The notes under the pieces are model-generated. The model was not told the origin of the DNA and did no database searches. It worked only from the letters and a program-made list of their open reading frames with translations. The position numbers and the translations under genes are program-made. A DNA stretch of 64,000 nucleotides. Origin: Synergistaceae bacterium UBA6101 (lineage in GTDB: Bacteria; Synergistota; Synergistia; Synergistales; Synergistaceae). The stretch is taken from positions 222,491 to 286,490 of the forward strand of contig DIWR01000011.1 of NCBI GenBank assembly GCA_002428495.1, read 5' to 3'. Shown here piece by piece: positions 7,577 through 16,325 of the stretch (its first letter is position 1; each line of letters starts with the position of its first letter).

Positions 7577-8785
7577 CTACTTAGCTTGTTTTTTCTTCTT
7601 TGCAACTTCCTTGCGAAGTATTTCAAGCCCTTTACGGAGCTGTTTGTCGTTGATCTTATCTTTTGTTATCTCACCCTCGACCCTGACGTTGGGTTCAAGA
7701 CCTTTGTGGTCGATAACGAACCCGGAAGGTGTCGTATAGCGTGCGATGGTTATGTAAATACCTGAGTTGTCCGGCAGGTTGAATAGTGACTGCACGGATC
7801 CCTTGCCGAACGTCTTTTTCCCGACAATGGTTGCCCTCTTGTGGTCTTTTAGGGCTCCTGCCAGTATCTCTGCTGCGCTTGCGCTTCCCTCGTTTACCAG
7901 AGCTACGACCGGCAGCTTGGTAGCCCTTCCTTCAACAGCGTACAGCATGTCATTGGCCTTTTCGAAACGACCTTTCATCCCTACCACTACTCCTCCGTTT
8001 ATGAACTGTGACGTTACATCAACGCAGGAATTAAGAAGGCCTCCGGGATTGTTTCTGAGATCCAGCAGGATCCCTGTGGCCTTTTTAGCTTTGGCAAACT
8101 TTATTATCGCCTCGAGCTCAGCATCGGTCTTCAGGTTGAACTGATTTATCTTTATGTATGCTATCCTTCCGCCAAGCATTTCCAGCCTTACGGTCTTTAT
8201 CTTTATTATTTCCCTTACTATGACAAACTCCCGTAATTTTTCTTCCTTTTGACGTCTGACACCGATCTTTACCGACTTTCCGGCTGGACCTCTCAAAAGT
8301 TTGACGACCTCGTCGCTGGTCATCCCAATGACGTTCTTTTCGTCGACCTTCACGATCTCATCAAGCGGCTTCAGACCTGCCCTGTCTGCAGGAGTGTTCT
8401 CTATAGGTGCGATAACTATGGTACGTCCTTCACGGGAGGTGATATATATCCCCAGACCTCCATACTCGCCCTCCATCTCAAGGTTCTCTTCCTCAAGCTC
8501 CTTGGGTTCCACAAAACGCGTAAATGGGTCACCTACAGAGCTGACCAGACCTTTCATGGCCCCGTAATACATTTTTGTGTCATCAATGGTGCCTTTTTTG
8601 TCTCCGTCGACATGGTACGTCTCAAGAGCCATCTTGGTCTGTTTGATTATCGTAAGCTGCTGGGACGAAAAGGGAAGACCCTTTGGCCAGTCGGCGCTGA
8701 TCGCCTGGGGAGTCACATATATACCTGCAGCTACCATCAGACCCAAAACAATGCCAAGAGCTATATCTCTGTATTTATTAAACAT
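7577..8785 (-). CDS. ctpA: C-terminal processing protease CtpA (S41 family)
   Basis: 402 residues from the ATG at 8785; a GTG three codons upstream is an alternative. One N-terminal membrane segment (about 6-24) serves as signal anchor. A PDZ domain (about 95-165, starting GGLGIYI and including NTPADRAGLKPLDEIV) precedes the S41 domain. The catalytic Ser lies in GSASAAEI and the general-base Lys in GKKTFGKGS, both intact; LDLRNNPGGLL is also typical. CtpA cleaves periplasmic or envelope proteins near their C termini. In many bacteria ctpA follows an envC-like gene and ftsEX, as here, which ties it to control of murein hydrolases. Confidence 0.95.
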   Translation of the reverse strand: MFNKYRDIALGIVLGLMVAAGIYVTPQAISADWPKGLPFSSQQLTIIKQTKMALETYHVDGDKKGTIDDTKMYYGAMKGLVSSVGDPFTRFVEPKELEEENLEMEGEYGGLGIYITSREGRTIVIAPIENTPADRAGLKPLDEIVKVDEKNVIGMTSDEVVKLLRGPAGKSVKIGVRRQKEEKLREFVIVREIIKIKTVRLEMLGGRIAYIKINQFNLKTDAELEAIIKFAKAKKATGILLDLRNNPGGLLNSCVDVTSQFINGGVVVGMKGRFEKANDMLYAVEGRATKLPVVALVNEGSASAAEILAGALKDHKRATIVGKKTFGKGSVQSLFNLPDNSGIYITIARYTTPSGFVIDHKGLEPNVRVEGEITKDKINDKQLRKGLEILRKEVAKKKKQAK

Positions 8786-8825
8786 GAAGACCACTAACCT
8801 TTCTTTGTGCCTGTTAATGTATTTG

Positions 8826-10040
8826 TTACTGCAGGTATCTCATTGGATTGACAGCATCTCCGTTTACCCTGGTTTCGAAATGGAGATGGTTTCCGGTAGC
8901 GACCCCGGTGGCTCCTACCCTGCCTATAGGACTGCCCCTGTTTACCTTTGCCCCCTCTGTACATTCTATCTTTGAGAGATGAGCGTATACCGTGGTGAGG
9001 TTTCCCCCGTGGTCAAGGATGACCACGTATCCGTAGCCGCTAAGCCATCCGGTAAAAAGTACTTCGCCTGTATCAGCGGCTTTGACCGGAGTGCCGTTAG
9101 GAGCTCTGATATCAAGTCCCGTGTGTGTAATTTTTGTTTTGAATATCGGGTGTATCCTTGTTCCGTAGGTGCTTGTGATCGTGCCCTGTACCGGCCAGGC
9201 CAGCCTTCCGCCCCTATAGTAAACTGTCTGTGGTTTACCTGGATGTTTCTGGGCAGCCAATTTTCTTTTTTCTGCCAGCAGCCTTTTGACTGTTGCCTGA
9301 AGCTCTTTTGACGCCCTTAGAAGCTCATTCTGCTGAGCCATGTAGAGATCCTTGTCCTTGCGTACCCTGGCAAGTATCGCGTTTCGCTCATTTGCCGCAC
9401 CTTTCAGTTCATTTGTCTGCGTTTTCAGTTCTTTCCCGTGTGATTCAAGGCTTGACTTTTGAGTCTTAAGCTGTTCCTGCGTTTCGCTCAGTTTCTGTTT
9501 CTGGAATTTTAGTTCTTTTATGAGCTGCTGGTCCTGCTCAGCTATTTTGCCGAGCAGATAGGAGTTGGCCAGAGCATCCTCCGCTCCCTGCGATGAGAGT
9601 AAAAGGTTAAAGTCGGTTACTCCGCCGTACTTATAGATAGAAACGAGACGATGTTTTAAGAGTTCTTCTACCTCGGCTATCCTTTTGTTTTTCTCAACTA
9701 TTTCGTTTGAAAGATTCACAATGTTCTTCTGGATCTTTTTTACTTTTAGACTGACTACATTTACCTTCTGCCGGGTTATTGTTATTTTTTGGCTCAATAC
9801 CTCTATTTGCTGCGTAACTGTCTTTTCCTTTTTGGTAGTTTCAGTTAGTTTTTTCTTTGTAGTTGATATCTGATTTTGTATCCTCTTATACTCTTCTTCC
9901 TGTTTTTTGATCTGCCTGTCAAGGTCATCTTCTTTTTTTTCGGCAGCATAAATCAGCCCTCCTGTAAAAAAGAGAAGGAGTGATGCGGTGAGAAAAAAGA
10001 AAATTAAAATACCTGTGATCTTTTTGCAGCACAAATTCAT
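8826..10040 (-). CDS. envC: EnvC-like murein hydrolase activator, M23 peptidase domain
   Basis: 404 residues. There is an N-terminal signal or anchor (about 8-32), a long coiled coil rich in Lys, Glu and Gln (about 35-265), and a LytM/M23 domain (about 285-400). The zinc ligands look intact: HTGLDI (HxxxD) and HLHFE (HxH), with a further His in YAHLSK. It may therefore be an active endopeptidase and not a degenerate activator like E. coli EnvC. The coiled coil is the known docking part for FtsX, whose gene is directly upstream, so FtsEX probably controls this protein during septal peptidoglycan splitting. A strong Shine-Dalgarno (GGGAGG) lies six bases ahead of the ATG. Confidence 0.92.
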   Translation of the reverse strand: MNLCCKKITGILIFFFLTASLLLFFTGGLIYAAEKKEDDLDRQIKKQEEEYKRIQNQISTTKKKLTETTKKEKTVTQQIEVLSQKITITRQKVNVVSLKVKKIQKNIVNLSNEIVEKNKRIAEVEELLKHRLVSIYKYGGVTDFNLLLSSQGAEDALANSYLLGKIAEQDQQLIKELKFQKQKLSETQEQLKTQKSSLESHGKELKTQTNELKGAANERNAILARVRKDKDLYMAQQNELLRASKELQATVKRLLAEKRKLAAQKHPGKPQTVYYRGGRLAWPVQGTITSTYGTRIHPIFKTKITHTGLDIRAPNGTPVKAADTGEVLFTGWLSGYGYVVILDHGGNLTTVYAHLSKIECTEGAKVNRGSPIGRVGATGVATGNHLHFETRVNGDAVNPMRYLQ

Positions 10041-10061
10041 TTTTACCTCCCGAAAAATCCT

Positions 10062-10946
10062 TTAAAGCGGTTTCGATGCTTTCCTTATAAATTTTTCCAC
10101 GGCCATCAGACTTGAGATAAGACTCACTGTCGCACCGCAGCATATAAGCATAAATGCAAGTTTACCTGTAAGTTTTGTCGATTCTATGAACGGTATGAAA
10201 GGAAGCATGTCTTTTAATCTGGTCACCGCTGCATAGTATGTGCCTCCAAGAAGGAGAGATGCAAAAAATGCCCCGGTAAGACCAAGGATAAAACCCTGAA
10301 TGACAAATGGAAGAGTCACATAGGTCGACGTAGCTCCTACCATCATCATTACGCCTATCTCTTCTTCCCTCGAATAGACAGATATCCTTATTGTGTTGAA
10401 AAGGACTACCCCGCTTGCCGCTATAGCTACCAGCAGCATAACTATAGAAAACTTTTCAACAAAGCCTGATACTTTCGTTAGTTTTTCAGCAACTCGTCCG
10501 GCGTAAACTATATCCTCTATCTCAGGAACAGCGACAAGCAGACGCGCCGTTTCGGCTACATCTGAAGCTTTTCTCACCTTTATCTCAATACTTTCGGGCA
10601 GTGGGTTCTCTCCCAGCAGCATAACAGCTTTTGCCTGCTCTCCGATCCTGGAGCGGAGACGTTCAAGCGCCATATCTTTTGTTATCAGTTTCGTCTCTTT
10701 GACATAAGGAAGCGCTTTGATAGCTTTTTCCGCTGCCTTAACATCAGCTTTCGGTTTGAGGTAAGCCTGGATCGTCATCTGGTTTTCAAGCGAACTAACG
10801 ATATTTCTTACGTTAAGCACAAAGAGGGTGCTGGCTCCTATTATGAAAAAAACAGACATGGCAGTAAATATTGTCAGCAGGCTCATGCCCCAATGGCGAA
10901 CGATAAGCCTCCATCCGTCCCTGCACGCATATCTAACAGCTGCCAT
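10062..10946 (-). CDS. ftsX: cell division protein FtsX
   Basis: 294 residues from the ATG at 10946. The GGGAGG sequence lies ten bases ahead of it, while the ATG three codons earlier is only one base from that site. FtsX topology is clear: a first membrane segment (TIFTAMSVFFIIGAS), an extracytoplasmic domain of about 120 residues (IQAYLKPKADVKAAEKAI..., LLGENPLPESIEI), then three more membrane segments with the MMMVGATSTYV loop between them. With FtsE it forms an ABC-type complex at the septum that activates murein hydrolases. The gene overlaps ftsE and is followed 21 bases later by the EnvC-like gene. Confidence 0.94.
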   Translation of the reverse strand: MAAVRYACRDGWRLIVRHWGMSLLTIFTAMSVFFIIGASTLFVLNVRNIVSSLENQMTIQAYLKPKADVKAAEKAIKALPYVKETKLITKDMALERLRSRIGEQAKAVMLLGENPLPESIEIKVRKASDVAETARLLVAVPEIEDIVYAGRVAEKLTKVSGFVEKFSIVMLLVAIAASGVVLFNTIRISVYSREEEIGVMMMVGATSTYVTLPFVIQGFILGLTGAFFASLLLGGTYYAAVTRLKDMLPFIPFIESTKLTGKLAFMLICCGATVSLISSLMAVEKFIRKASKPL

Positions 10947-11628
10947 GATGTTCATACCTCCCCTGCTCTTCGTCCCTTACGATGCGTCCTCTGTGTATTT
11001 CTATGACCCGGTGCCGGTATGTGTCGACAAGGTACTGGTTATGCGTCGCCATCATCACAGTAGTTCCTGCCGCGTTTATTCCCAGTATCAGCTGCATTAT
11101 CTCATCAGCGGTATGAGTGTCGAGGTTACCTGTAGGCTCGTCTGCGATCAAAAGCGAGGGGCTGTTTACTATAGCTCTTGCAATTGCCAGACGCTGCTGT
11201 TCGCCACCAGAAAGCTGCGGCGGGTATAAATTTCTTCTGCGCCATATCCCTACAAGCTTTAGTACCTCAGAGGCCCTCTCAGTGATCTCCCGCGGGGTAA
11301 GTCCCATTATCTCAAGAACAAAGGCAACATTCTCGAATGCTGTCAGGTTCGGAAGAAGAAGGAAGCTTTGGAAGACAACTCCTATGTCCCTCCTGAAAAG
11401 GGCAAGGTCGAATCTGTTGATCTTCCTTAAAAGGTTCCCTCCTACGCTTATCTGCCCCCTGGTGGGGATGACCTCGCGTGTAATACAGCGCATAAGGGTC
11501 GTTTTACCTGATCCGGTCTCCCCTACAAGGTAAACGAACTCTCCTTTTTCAACCTGCATATATATATCTTCCAATGCTATTATGTCGGGCTGGAATATCT
11601 TTGTTACCCCGGAAAATTTTATTTCCAT
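10933..11628 (-). CDS. ftsE: cell division ATP-binding protein FtsE
   Basis: 231 residues with all ABC ATPase motifs intact: Walker A GETGSGKT (~37), Q-loop in GVVFQSFLLLPNLT, signature LSGGEQQR, Walker B LLIADEPTGNLD and the switch His in ATHNQ. The GVVFQ segment and the length fit FtsE. It powers FtsX. Upstream, ten bases separate it from the second half of the transketolase-like pair, so the unusual pair is transcriptionally tied to ftsEX. The 3' end overlaps the start of ftsX. Confidence 0.95.
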   Translation of the reverse strand: MEIKFSGVTKIFQPDIIALEDIYMQVEKGEFVYLVGETGSGKTTLMRCITREVIPTRGQISVGGNLLRKINRFDLALFRRDIGVVFQSFLLLPNLTAFENVAFVLEIMGLTPREITERASEVLKLVGIWRRRNLYPPQLSGGEQQRLAIARAIVNSPSLLIADEPTGNLDTHTADEIMQLILGINAAGTTVMMATHNQYLVDTYRHRVIEIHRGRIVRDEEQGRYEHHGSC

Positions 11629-11638
11629 ATCAGAAAAA

Positions 11639-12583
11639 CTACCTCCTGCGAAGCGCCCATGCCTGCGCCGCTGCGTTAACTATCTCTTTCCATGTCAGTC
11701 CGAAATACTCCCGGAGCTCTTCAGGGGTCCCGCTGTGGACGAACTCGTCGTCTATCGCGACAAACCTTACCGGCACCGGATAGGTCCTGCAAAGGCACTC
11801 TGCAGTTGCGCTGCATAGACCTCCTATATAGCTGTGCTCCTCTGCTGCAACACAGCAGCCGGTCCTTCTTACAGAGGCGAGGAGTGCCTGCTCAGGAAAA
11901 GGCTTCAGGCTGTAAAAGTCGAGTATCTCGATATCGATCCCCTGCTGGCCTAGTATATCAGCAGCCTTAAGGGCCTGATGGCCCATAATGCCGCAGGTGC
12001 ATACTGTAACTGAGGTCCCCTCACGCAAAAGCCTTGCTCCTCCGAAACTGAAGTCTCCATCAGAGTCATCGTTCAGCTGCGAAAGCTGGGTTTGTCCTAG
12101 CCTGATATAAACAGGGCCTTCAGATTTGCGCGCGGCATCTGCTATGCCCCTGACTGAATTTCTGTCAGAAGGAACAGCTACGCTCATATTGGGCATTGCT
12201 CTCATGAGAGTCAGATCCTCTGTCATTATTCTCGAGGCTCCCTCTTCACCGCAGGAAAGGCCTCCGTCAGGCACTGCTATCCTAACAGGCAGTGACGGAA
12301 GGGCAAGCGCCTCTCTTATCTGTGAATAACTCCTGCTCAGGATTTTCGAAGATATCCCTGCTATCCATGGTTTTTTACCGTTCAATGCAAGCCCTGCTGC
12401 ATTGAGTATCATGTTTGGATCTGAGGCAGATGACACAAAGACTTTTTCCTCGGGAAGACCCTTTAAGGGGCCAAGATCTATGTCCATTTCCTGGACAACG
12501 AGAATGAAATCTTCGTCCTCCGCGAACGAAACAAGATATTCACAAAAATCATTCCATGTACATGTTCTCGTCCTGTCATCCAT
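11639..12583 (-). CDS. transketolase C-terminal-half homologue, degenerate active site
   Basis: 314 residues from an ATG at 12583 with GGAGGG eight bases upstream; it overlaps the preceding gene by eight bases. The fold is that of the pyrimidine-binding and C-terminal domains of split transketolase: NMILNAAGLALNGKKPW, LTLMRAMPNMSVAVPSD, GPVYIRLGQ, and the tail YIGGLCSATAECL with EFVHSGTPEELREYFGL. Catalytic positions are altered. The Glu of GIAEQNM, which activates TPP, is Asp in SASDPNM. The aromatic stacking segment (FAVFATGRAY type) is ISSKILSRSY. The His of SHAGLSVGEDG is lost (PDGGLSCGEEG), and ATHQ is ASRI. With its partner upstream I infer a pseudoenzyme. What it binds is unknown; its location next to ftsE suggests a role in the envelope or its regulation. 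Confidence 0.8.
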   Translation of the reverse strand: MDDRTRTCTWNDFCEYLVSFAEDEDFILVVQEMDIDLGPLKGLPEEKVFVSSASDPNMILNAAGLALNGKKPWIAGISSKILSRSYSQIREALALPSLPVRIAVPDGGLSCGEEGASRIMTEDLTLMRAMPNMSVAVPSDRNSVRGIADAARKSEGPVYIRLGQTQLSQLNDDSDGDFSFGGARLLREGTSVTVCTCGIMGHQALKAADILGQQGIDIEILDFYSLKPFPEQALLASVRRTGCCVAAEEHSYIGGLCSATAECLCRTYPVPVRFVAIDDEFVHSGTPEELREYFGLTWKEIVNAAAQAWALRRR

Positions 12584-13400
12584 TTGATTTACCCTCCAGC
12601 TCTTCCAAAGCCCTGTCCATTGCTTCAATGCTCAGTCCCTTTTTTGTTCTGGTATAATCGCCTTCTGCAAATGAAAGTCCTCTTCCGTTCCTTATTGAGG
12701 CAAAGATGACTGTTGGCTTCGATCCGTCAGGGTCGAGCCTGCCAAAGATCTCCTCCATCGAGGCGAAATCGCTTCCGTCCATTTCAAGTATTTTCCACCC
12801 ATATCCGGAAAGACGATCACGGCACTTCACCTGCGGGTAATTTGGATCAGATCCGTCTCTGTGTTTATATGCTGCGATCACGATAATGTTTTTTATGTTT
12901 TTCTTCGCGCATCTTTCTGCCTCAAGAAAAAAATCCTCGCAACCGCACTCGCTCTCTTCCAGGAAGCAAAAGACCCTTGAATTGAGGCCTTCCATGCTCA
13001 GGGACTGGGCAAGAGGTGCAGCTACGGCAAGCTCAGTTCCTGATGTCACACATGGTGCATCTATACCAGGTGTCCTTCTGAAATCCGGCAGGGCCTGCAG
13101 CATCGCTCCCAGCCTTCTATAGTGCCAAAGTTCTTCTCTTCCGTAGTATCCGCGTTTTGCAAGTATTGAATATAGAGCAGGGACGCCATACTCCGTTCCG
13201 AGGATAAACCTGTCTCTGTCATTCCTCCTCGGGCTCTGTGCAAGGAGCAGCATTTCTTCCCAGTAGAGATATACAAGAAGATCGGATATAAGAAGAGGGA
13301 ATTCAAGGAGACCCGATCGTGCGACACCAACCATCCGCACGATATCTTTCCTTACTTCAGAGGCTATTTGTTCCAGTTCATTTATCCTGTTTATCTCCAT
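12576..13400 (-). CDS. transketolase N-terminal-half homologue, degenerate active site
   Basis: 274 residues, normal for the N-terminal subunit of a split transketolase, and alignable throughout by eye. Nearly every catalytic motif is replaced. SGHPGGSLS is SGLLEFPLL (~29-37), SKGHAAPALY is GTEYGVPALY, and LQGHPD is LQALPD. The STGSLGQGLS loop is TSGTELAVAA, the TPP/Mg motif GDGE...N is EESE followed by IAAYKHR, and VKGKGV is IRNGRGL. All three active-site histidines and the metal ligands are therefore gone while the scaffold (NDRDRFIL, ALYSILAKRGYY, RTPGI, SGYGWKILEMDG) remains. The start has GGGAG about six bases upstream and overlaps the csaB stop. Inference: a conserved pseudoenzyme that does not bind TPP normally. 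Confidence 0.8.
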   Translation of the reverse strand: MEINRINELEQIASEVRKDIVRMVGVARSGLLEFPLLISDLLVYLYWEEMLLLAQSPRRNDRDRFILGTEYGVPALYSILAKRGYYGREELWHYRRLGAMLQALPDFRRTPGIDAPCVTSGTELAVAAPLAQSLSMEGLNSRVFCFLEESECGCEDFFLEAERCAKKNIKNIIVIAAYKHRDGSDPNYPQVKCRDRLSGYGWKILEMDGSDFASMEEIFGRLDPDGSKPTVIFASIRNGRGLSFAEGDYTRTKKGLSIEAMDRALEELEGKSNG

Positions 13401-14403
13401 AAGTTTCTCCCAACACCGTGCTTAGACCCTCTTTGAATGACCCTGCCACTTTTTCCGCTGTCTCTTCAAGTATACCTGCTTCAGGCAACGAGGAAAACTC
13501 TGCTCGTGCTGATCCTACAACAGGAATATCCCATTCCTTGCAAAATGAGACTACCTTTGGATCATATGGGGCTCCGCGAACAGGCAGTCCGGCAATAAAT
13601 GCAAGAATGATGAAATGAAGCCTCATTCCAATAGCGCAACAACTCCGGCCCAGCGTATCTTCAAACTGAGCCAGAGTTTTTACAACAGTAATTTGTTCTA
13701 ATTTTAAAGTACCTTTGTAAACGTACTTTTCGAACTCTTTAAAGTCATCATCCGAAAAAGCTATTGCGGATATTTTCAGGTTTCTTTCCTCCGCTGTTTT
13801 TATCGCGGAACTGACAGCCAGCCTTGAGACCTTATCATACCCTGTGCGAAGGTTGAGTAAAAGCCTGTCGCCTCTCTCAAAATCTCTGTTGACCTCCAGG
13901 GACATGACCAGGTCGGGAGACTGTGTGCCAAAAAACCCCCAATTGTTCAGCATTCCCAAAGAACTTCTGTTCCTGACATTTCTGTAAAGGCATCTGCTGA
14001 AGGACTTTTTTGCAAAATATGAACCGAGTGCAGTATTGAGCGGTCCCAGTGACTGCCCCACCGCCCATGTCTTTACAGAGCATAAACGGGCCATCTGAGT
14101 CAGGGACCAGTAGTACATACATGATCTGAGGCTCGTCTGGTCCTGAAAAAGACCTCCTCCGCCAAAGAGCATGGTGTTTGATTCCTTAAGAGCCTTGTGG
14201 ATCTCAGAAAGCTTCCATCTGTCAAAAGCACTGACTCCGAGTGATTTTTTAGTGCCTTCCATGTCAGCAGAAAGAACAGCGATCCTCTCTCTGGGAACTC
14301 CGTTGCTCACGAGCAGCCTTACACAAGCCTCTGCCAGGAGTTCGTCGCCCAGGTTGCCAAAGCCGTAATAACCGGCCAGCAGGACATCATATGCACGATT
14401 CAA
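13378..14403 (-). CDS. csaB: polysaccharide pyruvyl transferase CsaB
   Basis: 341 residues from a TTG at 14403 that overlaps the stop of the preceding gene (TTGA). No ATG lies near the conserved N terminus, and an ATG at 14499 would add residues that overlap the upstream gene deeply. Family marks are LLAGYYGFGNLGDE at the N terminus, MLFGGGGLFQDQTS, AVGQSLGPL, and MRLHFIILAFIAGLPV near the C terminus. CsaB adds ketal-linked pyruvate to secondary cell-wall polymers, which lets SLH-domain proteins bind. In this lineage it would anchor SLH-bearing outer-envelope proteins. It pairs with the DUF5693 membrane protein upstream, a common arrangement. Confidence 0.9.
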   Translation of the reverse strand: MNRAYDVLLAGYYGFGNLGDELLAEACVRLLVSNGVPRERIAVLSADMEGTKKSLGVSAFDRWKLSEIHKALKESNTMLFGGGGLFQDQTSLRSCMYYWSLTQMARLCSVKTWAVGQSLGPLNTALGSYFAKKSFSRCLYRNVRNRSSLGMLNNWGFFGTQSPDLVMSLEVNRDFERGDRLLLNLRTGYDKVSRLAVSSAIKTAEERNLKISAIAFSDDDFKEFEKYVYKGTLKLEQITVVKTLAQFEDTLGRSCCAIGMRLHFIILAFIAGLPVRGAPYDPKVVSFCKEWDIPVVGSARAEFSSLPEAGILEETAEKVAGSFKEGLSTVLGETYGDKQDK

Positions 14404-16325
14404 CTGTGGATCTCTCTCGTAAGTTTCTTCGACATCGGGATCACCGCGTAATTTATGACGGCAACTGCTATTGCACCTATCAGAAGCCCCAGCCACCATC
14501 CATTGATAGTCCTAATGACGCTCAGTGAAAGCAGCGTGTGGAAATGGCAGAAGGTGTTTACTGCTGAGCTGAAAGCCAGTACTGATACAATCCTCACAGC
14601 CTCCCGATAGCCTGGTATCCATCCTTTTCTGACCACATACCAGTAAAAAACAAGGGCAGGATACCCGATAAGGAACTCTTTGGTCCTGGGTCTGACAAGC
14701 AGGGTCCTCTCCATGAATTCACGGAAAGCAACCTCCCAGGTCGGAACATTGGAAACATTGTCGCTTCTGAGAGCCATGATAAGCATTGCAAGTATCATTA
14801 TGCCTATCAGAAAGAGTTCCCCCCAGACGGCAGGCCTGTTGATGATCTCAGGCAGCGATTCCGGGTGCACTCTCCTTCTGAGGTCATGGATCAGCACAAG
14901 AAGGGGCGGCAGCAAAAGCGTCAGCTTAACTCCTGAGAAGGGAGTCAGCCTCAGCGCAGCCATAGTTGTGCCGTAGAAAGCGGCGATAGCCAGCCCTCCC
15001 GCAGCGACAATGAAAAGTCCTTTCACGGCTCCAAGAACGGGCTTTTTGCAGCTCTCAAGAGCAGCGAGTGCTGCTTCTGACGCAGCCAACGCTCCGCATA
15101 ACCCTCCGCATACACGTGCCAGCAACGGGACTTTCCACATTCCCACAGACATCATCAAAGATGCAAGGATCAGGAAAGAGAGTGCTTTGATACTTACTTT
15201 CTCATTTTCACCTGCGTTAAGGCGTACAATATAGAACCAGCCGCAAAATATCAGTGTGATAGCGCATGCCAGTGCTCCGGCAAGACTGTCGGGCCAAGCT
15301 TTGAGATTTGACGGCCATCCGAATTCGTAACCGCGGGCTTTTATCGATCCGCCCGTAAACTCGAGGTCTTCGATAAAGACCTCTAACCTTCCTCCCATGT
15401 TCAGGTCATAGGGCCTCACCATTATCAGCCTCACGGAACGTTCATGGATAGCTCTGACAAAACGCTCGGTTATCTGAAGCCTTGATATGCTCCTTGATAC
15501 AACTTCATCACGTGTAAGGCTGTGAAGCGGTATCACCATTGGGTACATGGCTTCTGCAAATCCTGCAGCTCCAACCTGTTTAATAAACTCTGTCTGGGAA
15601 AAAGTTATCCCTTTTCGCTTCATGACCTCTGAAAGCGGTTTGTAGTCAGGATAGCCCGCCATTATCATGCCGGAGGCAGTAACATTTTTAATATTGCTGT
15701 AGATAGAAGTAAGTTTATCGAAGGCGGCGGCAGTATCTGCAGCACCTGATACAGGACATGAACCTGGTCTGAAGAGGACAGGGATACTGTTCTCCCTGCA
15801 AAAATCAAGACCGTGGAGATCTGGGACAAAAGATGAAATTTTGAAGTCAGAGGTGTTTCCTGGAAGTATTATTGCGGCTTCCGGTACGATATCAATAATT
15901 TCCACAGCGGGCATCTTCAACTTCAGGTATTCATAAAGCGGTCCAAAGTATGGAGAAGATCTATCCATGAGGATGACAGCTCTGTCAGGAAGTATTTTTT
16001 CTGAACTGATCCCGAACTGCTCTGCAGGACCATACTTGAGGGGGAGTGGGTTTATTAATGAGAGCTCCTCACCAGTGAATTCAGAGACAGAGAGGCCAAT
16101 GACCCCCAGCCTGTTTATTTCTTCCCAGATCTTATCAGCAGGAGAGTCGCTCTGTACTGCAAGCGTCATCAGATCCCTGAACTCCATAGCGAATGCGACC
16201 GTCTTATTAGACTGTTCAGCCCTGAGCCTTGGGATCATACCCAGACACGCCAGCAGCATTGCTGCAGCTATTGCTGTCATAATGATTTTTCTGGCTTTCA
16301 GATCGATCATGACATTTTCCTCCAT
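14400..16325 (-). CDS. DUF5693 family membrane protein
   Basis: 641 residues. It has an N-terminal membrane segment (about 13-33), a large extracytoplasmic domain (about 40-340) with GPLYEYLKLKMPAVEIID and VIPLHSLTRDEVVSRSI, and a C-terminal half with around eight hydrophobic segments. This architecture and its place before csaB fit DUF5693, a family known mainly from its co-occurrence with CsaB; its biochemical role is not established. A role in export or assembly of the pyruvylated polymer is an inference. The start overlaps the 3' end of maf and the stop overlaps the csaB start, so translational coupling is likely on both sides. Confidence 0.82.
   Translation of the reverse strand: MEENVMIDLKARKIIMTAIAAAMLLACLGMIPRLRAEQSNKTVAFAMEFRDLMTLAVQSDSPADKIWEEINRLGVIGLSVSEFTGEELSLINPLPLKYGPAEQFGISSEKILPDRAVILMDRSSPYFGPLYEYLKLKMPAVEIIDIVPEAAIILPGNTSDFKISSFVPDLHGLDFCRENSIPVLFRPGSCPVSGAADTAAAFDKLTSIYSNIKNVTASGMIMAGYPDYKPLSEVMKRKGITFSQTEFIKQVGAAGFAEAMYPMVIPLHSLTRDEVVSRSISRLQITERFVRAIHERSVRLIMVRPYDLNMGGRLEVFIEDLEFTGGSIKARGYEFGWPSNLKAWPDSLAGALACAITLIFCGWFYIVRLNAGENEKVSIKALSFLILASLMMSVGMWKVPLLARVCGGLCGALAASEAALAALESCKKPVLGAVKGLFIVAAGGLAIAAFYGTTMAALRLTPFSGVKLTLLLPPLLVLIHDLRRRVHPESLPEIINRPAVWGELFLIGIMILAMLIMALRSDNVSNVPTWEVAFREFMERTLLVRPRTKEFLIGYPALVFYWYVVRKGWIPGYREAVRIVSVLAFSSAVNTFCHFHTLLSLSVIRTINGWWLGLLIGAIAVAVINYAVIPMSKKLTREIHS

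Noticed and set aside
8249..8797. Plus-strand ORF of 182 codons
   Set aside because: Shadow of ctpA; codon pattern and protein features belong to the minus-strand gene.
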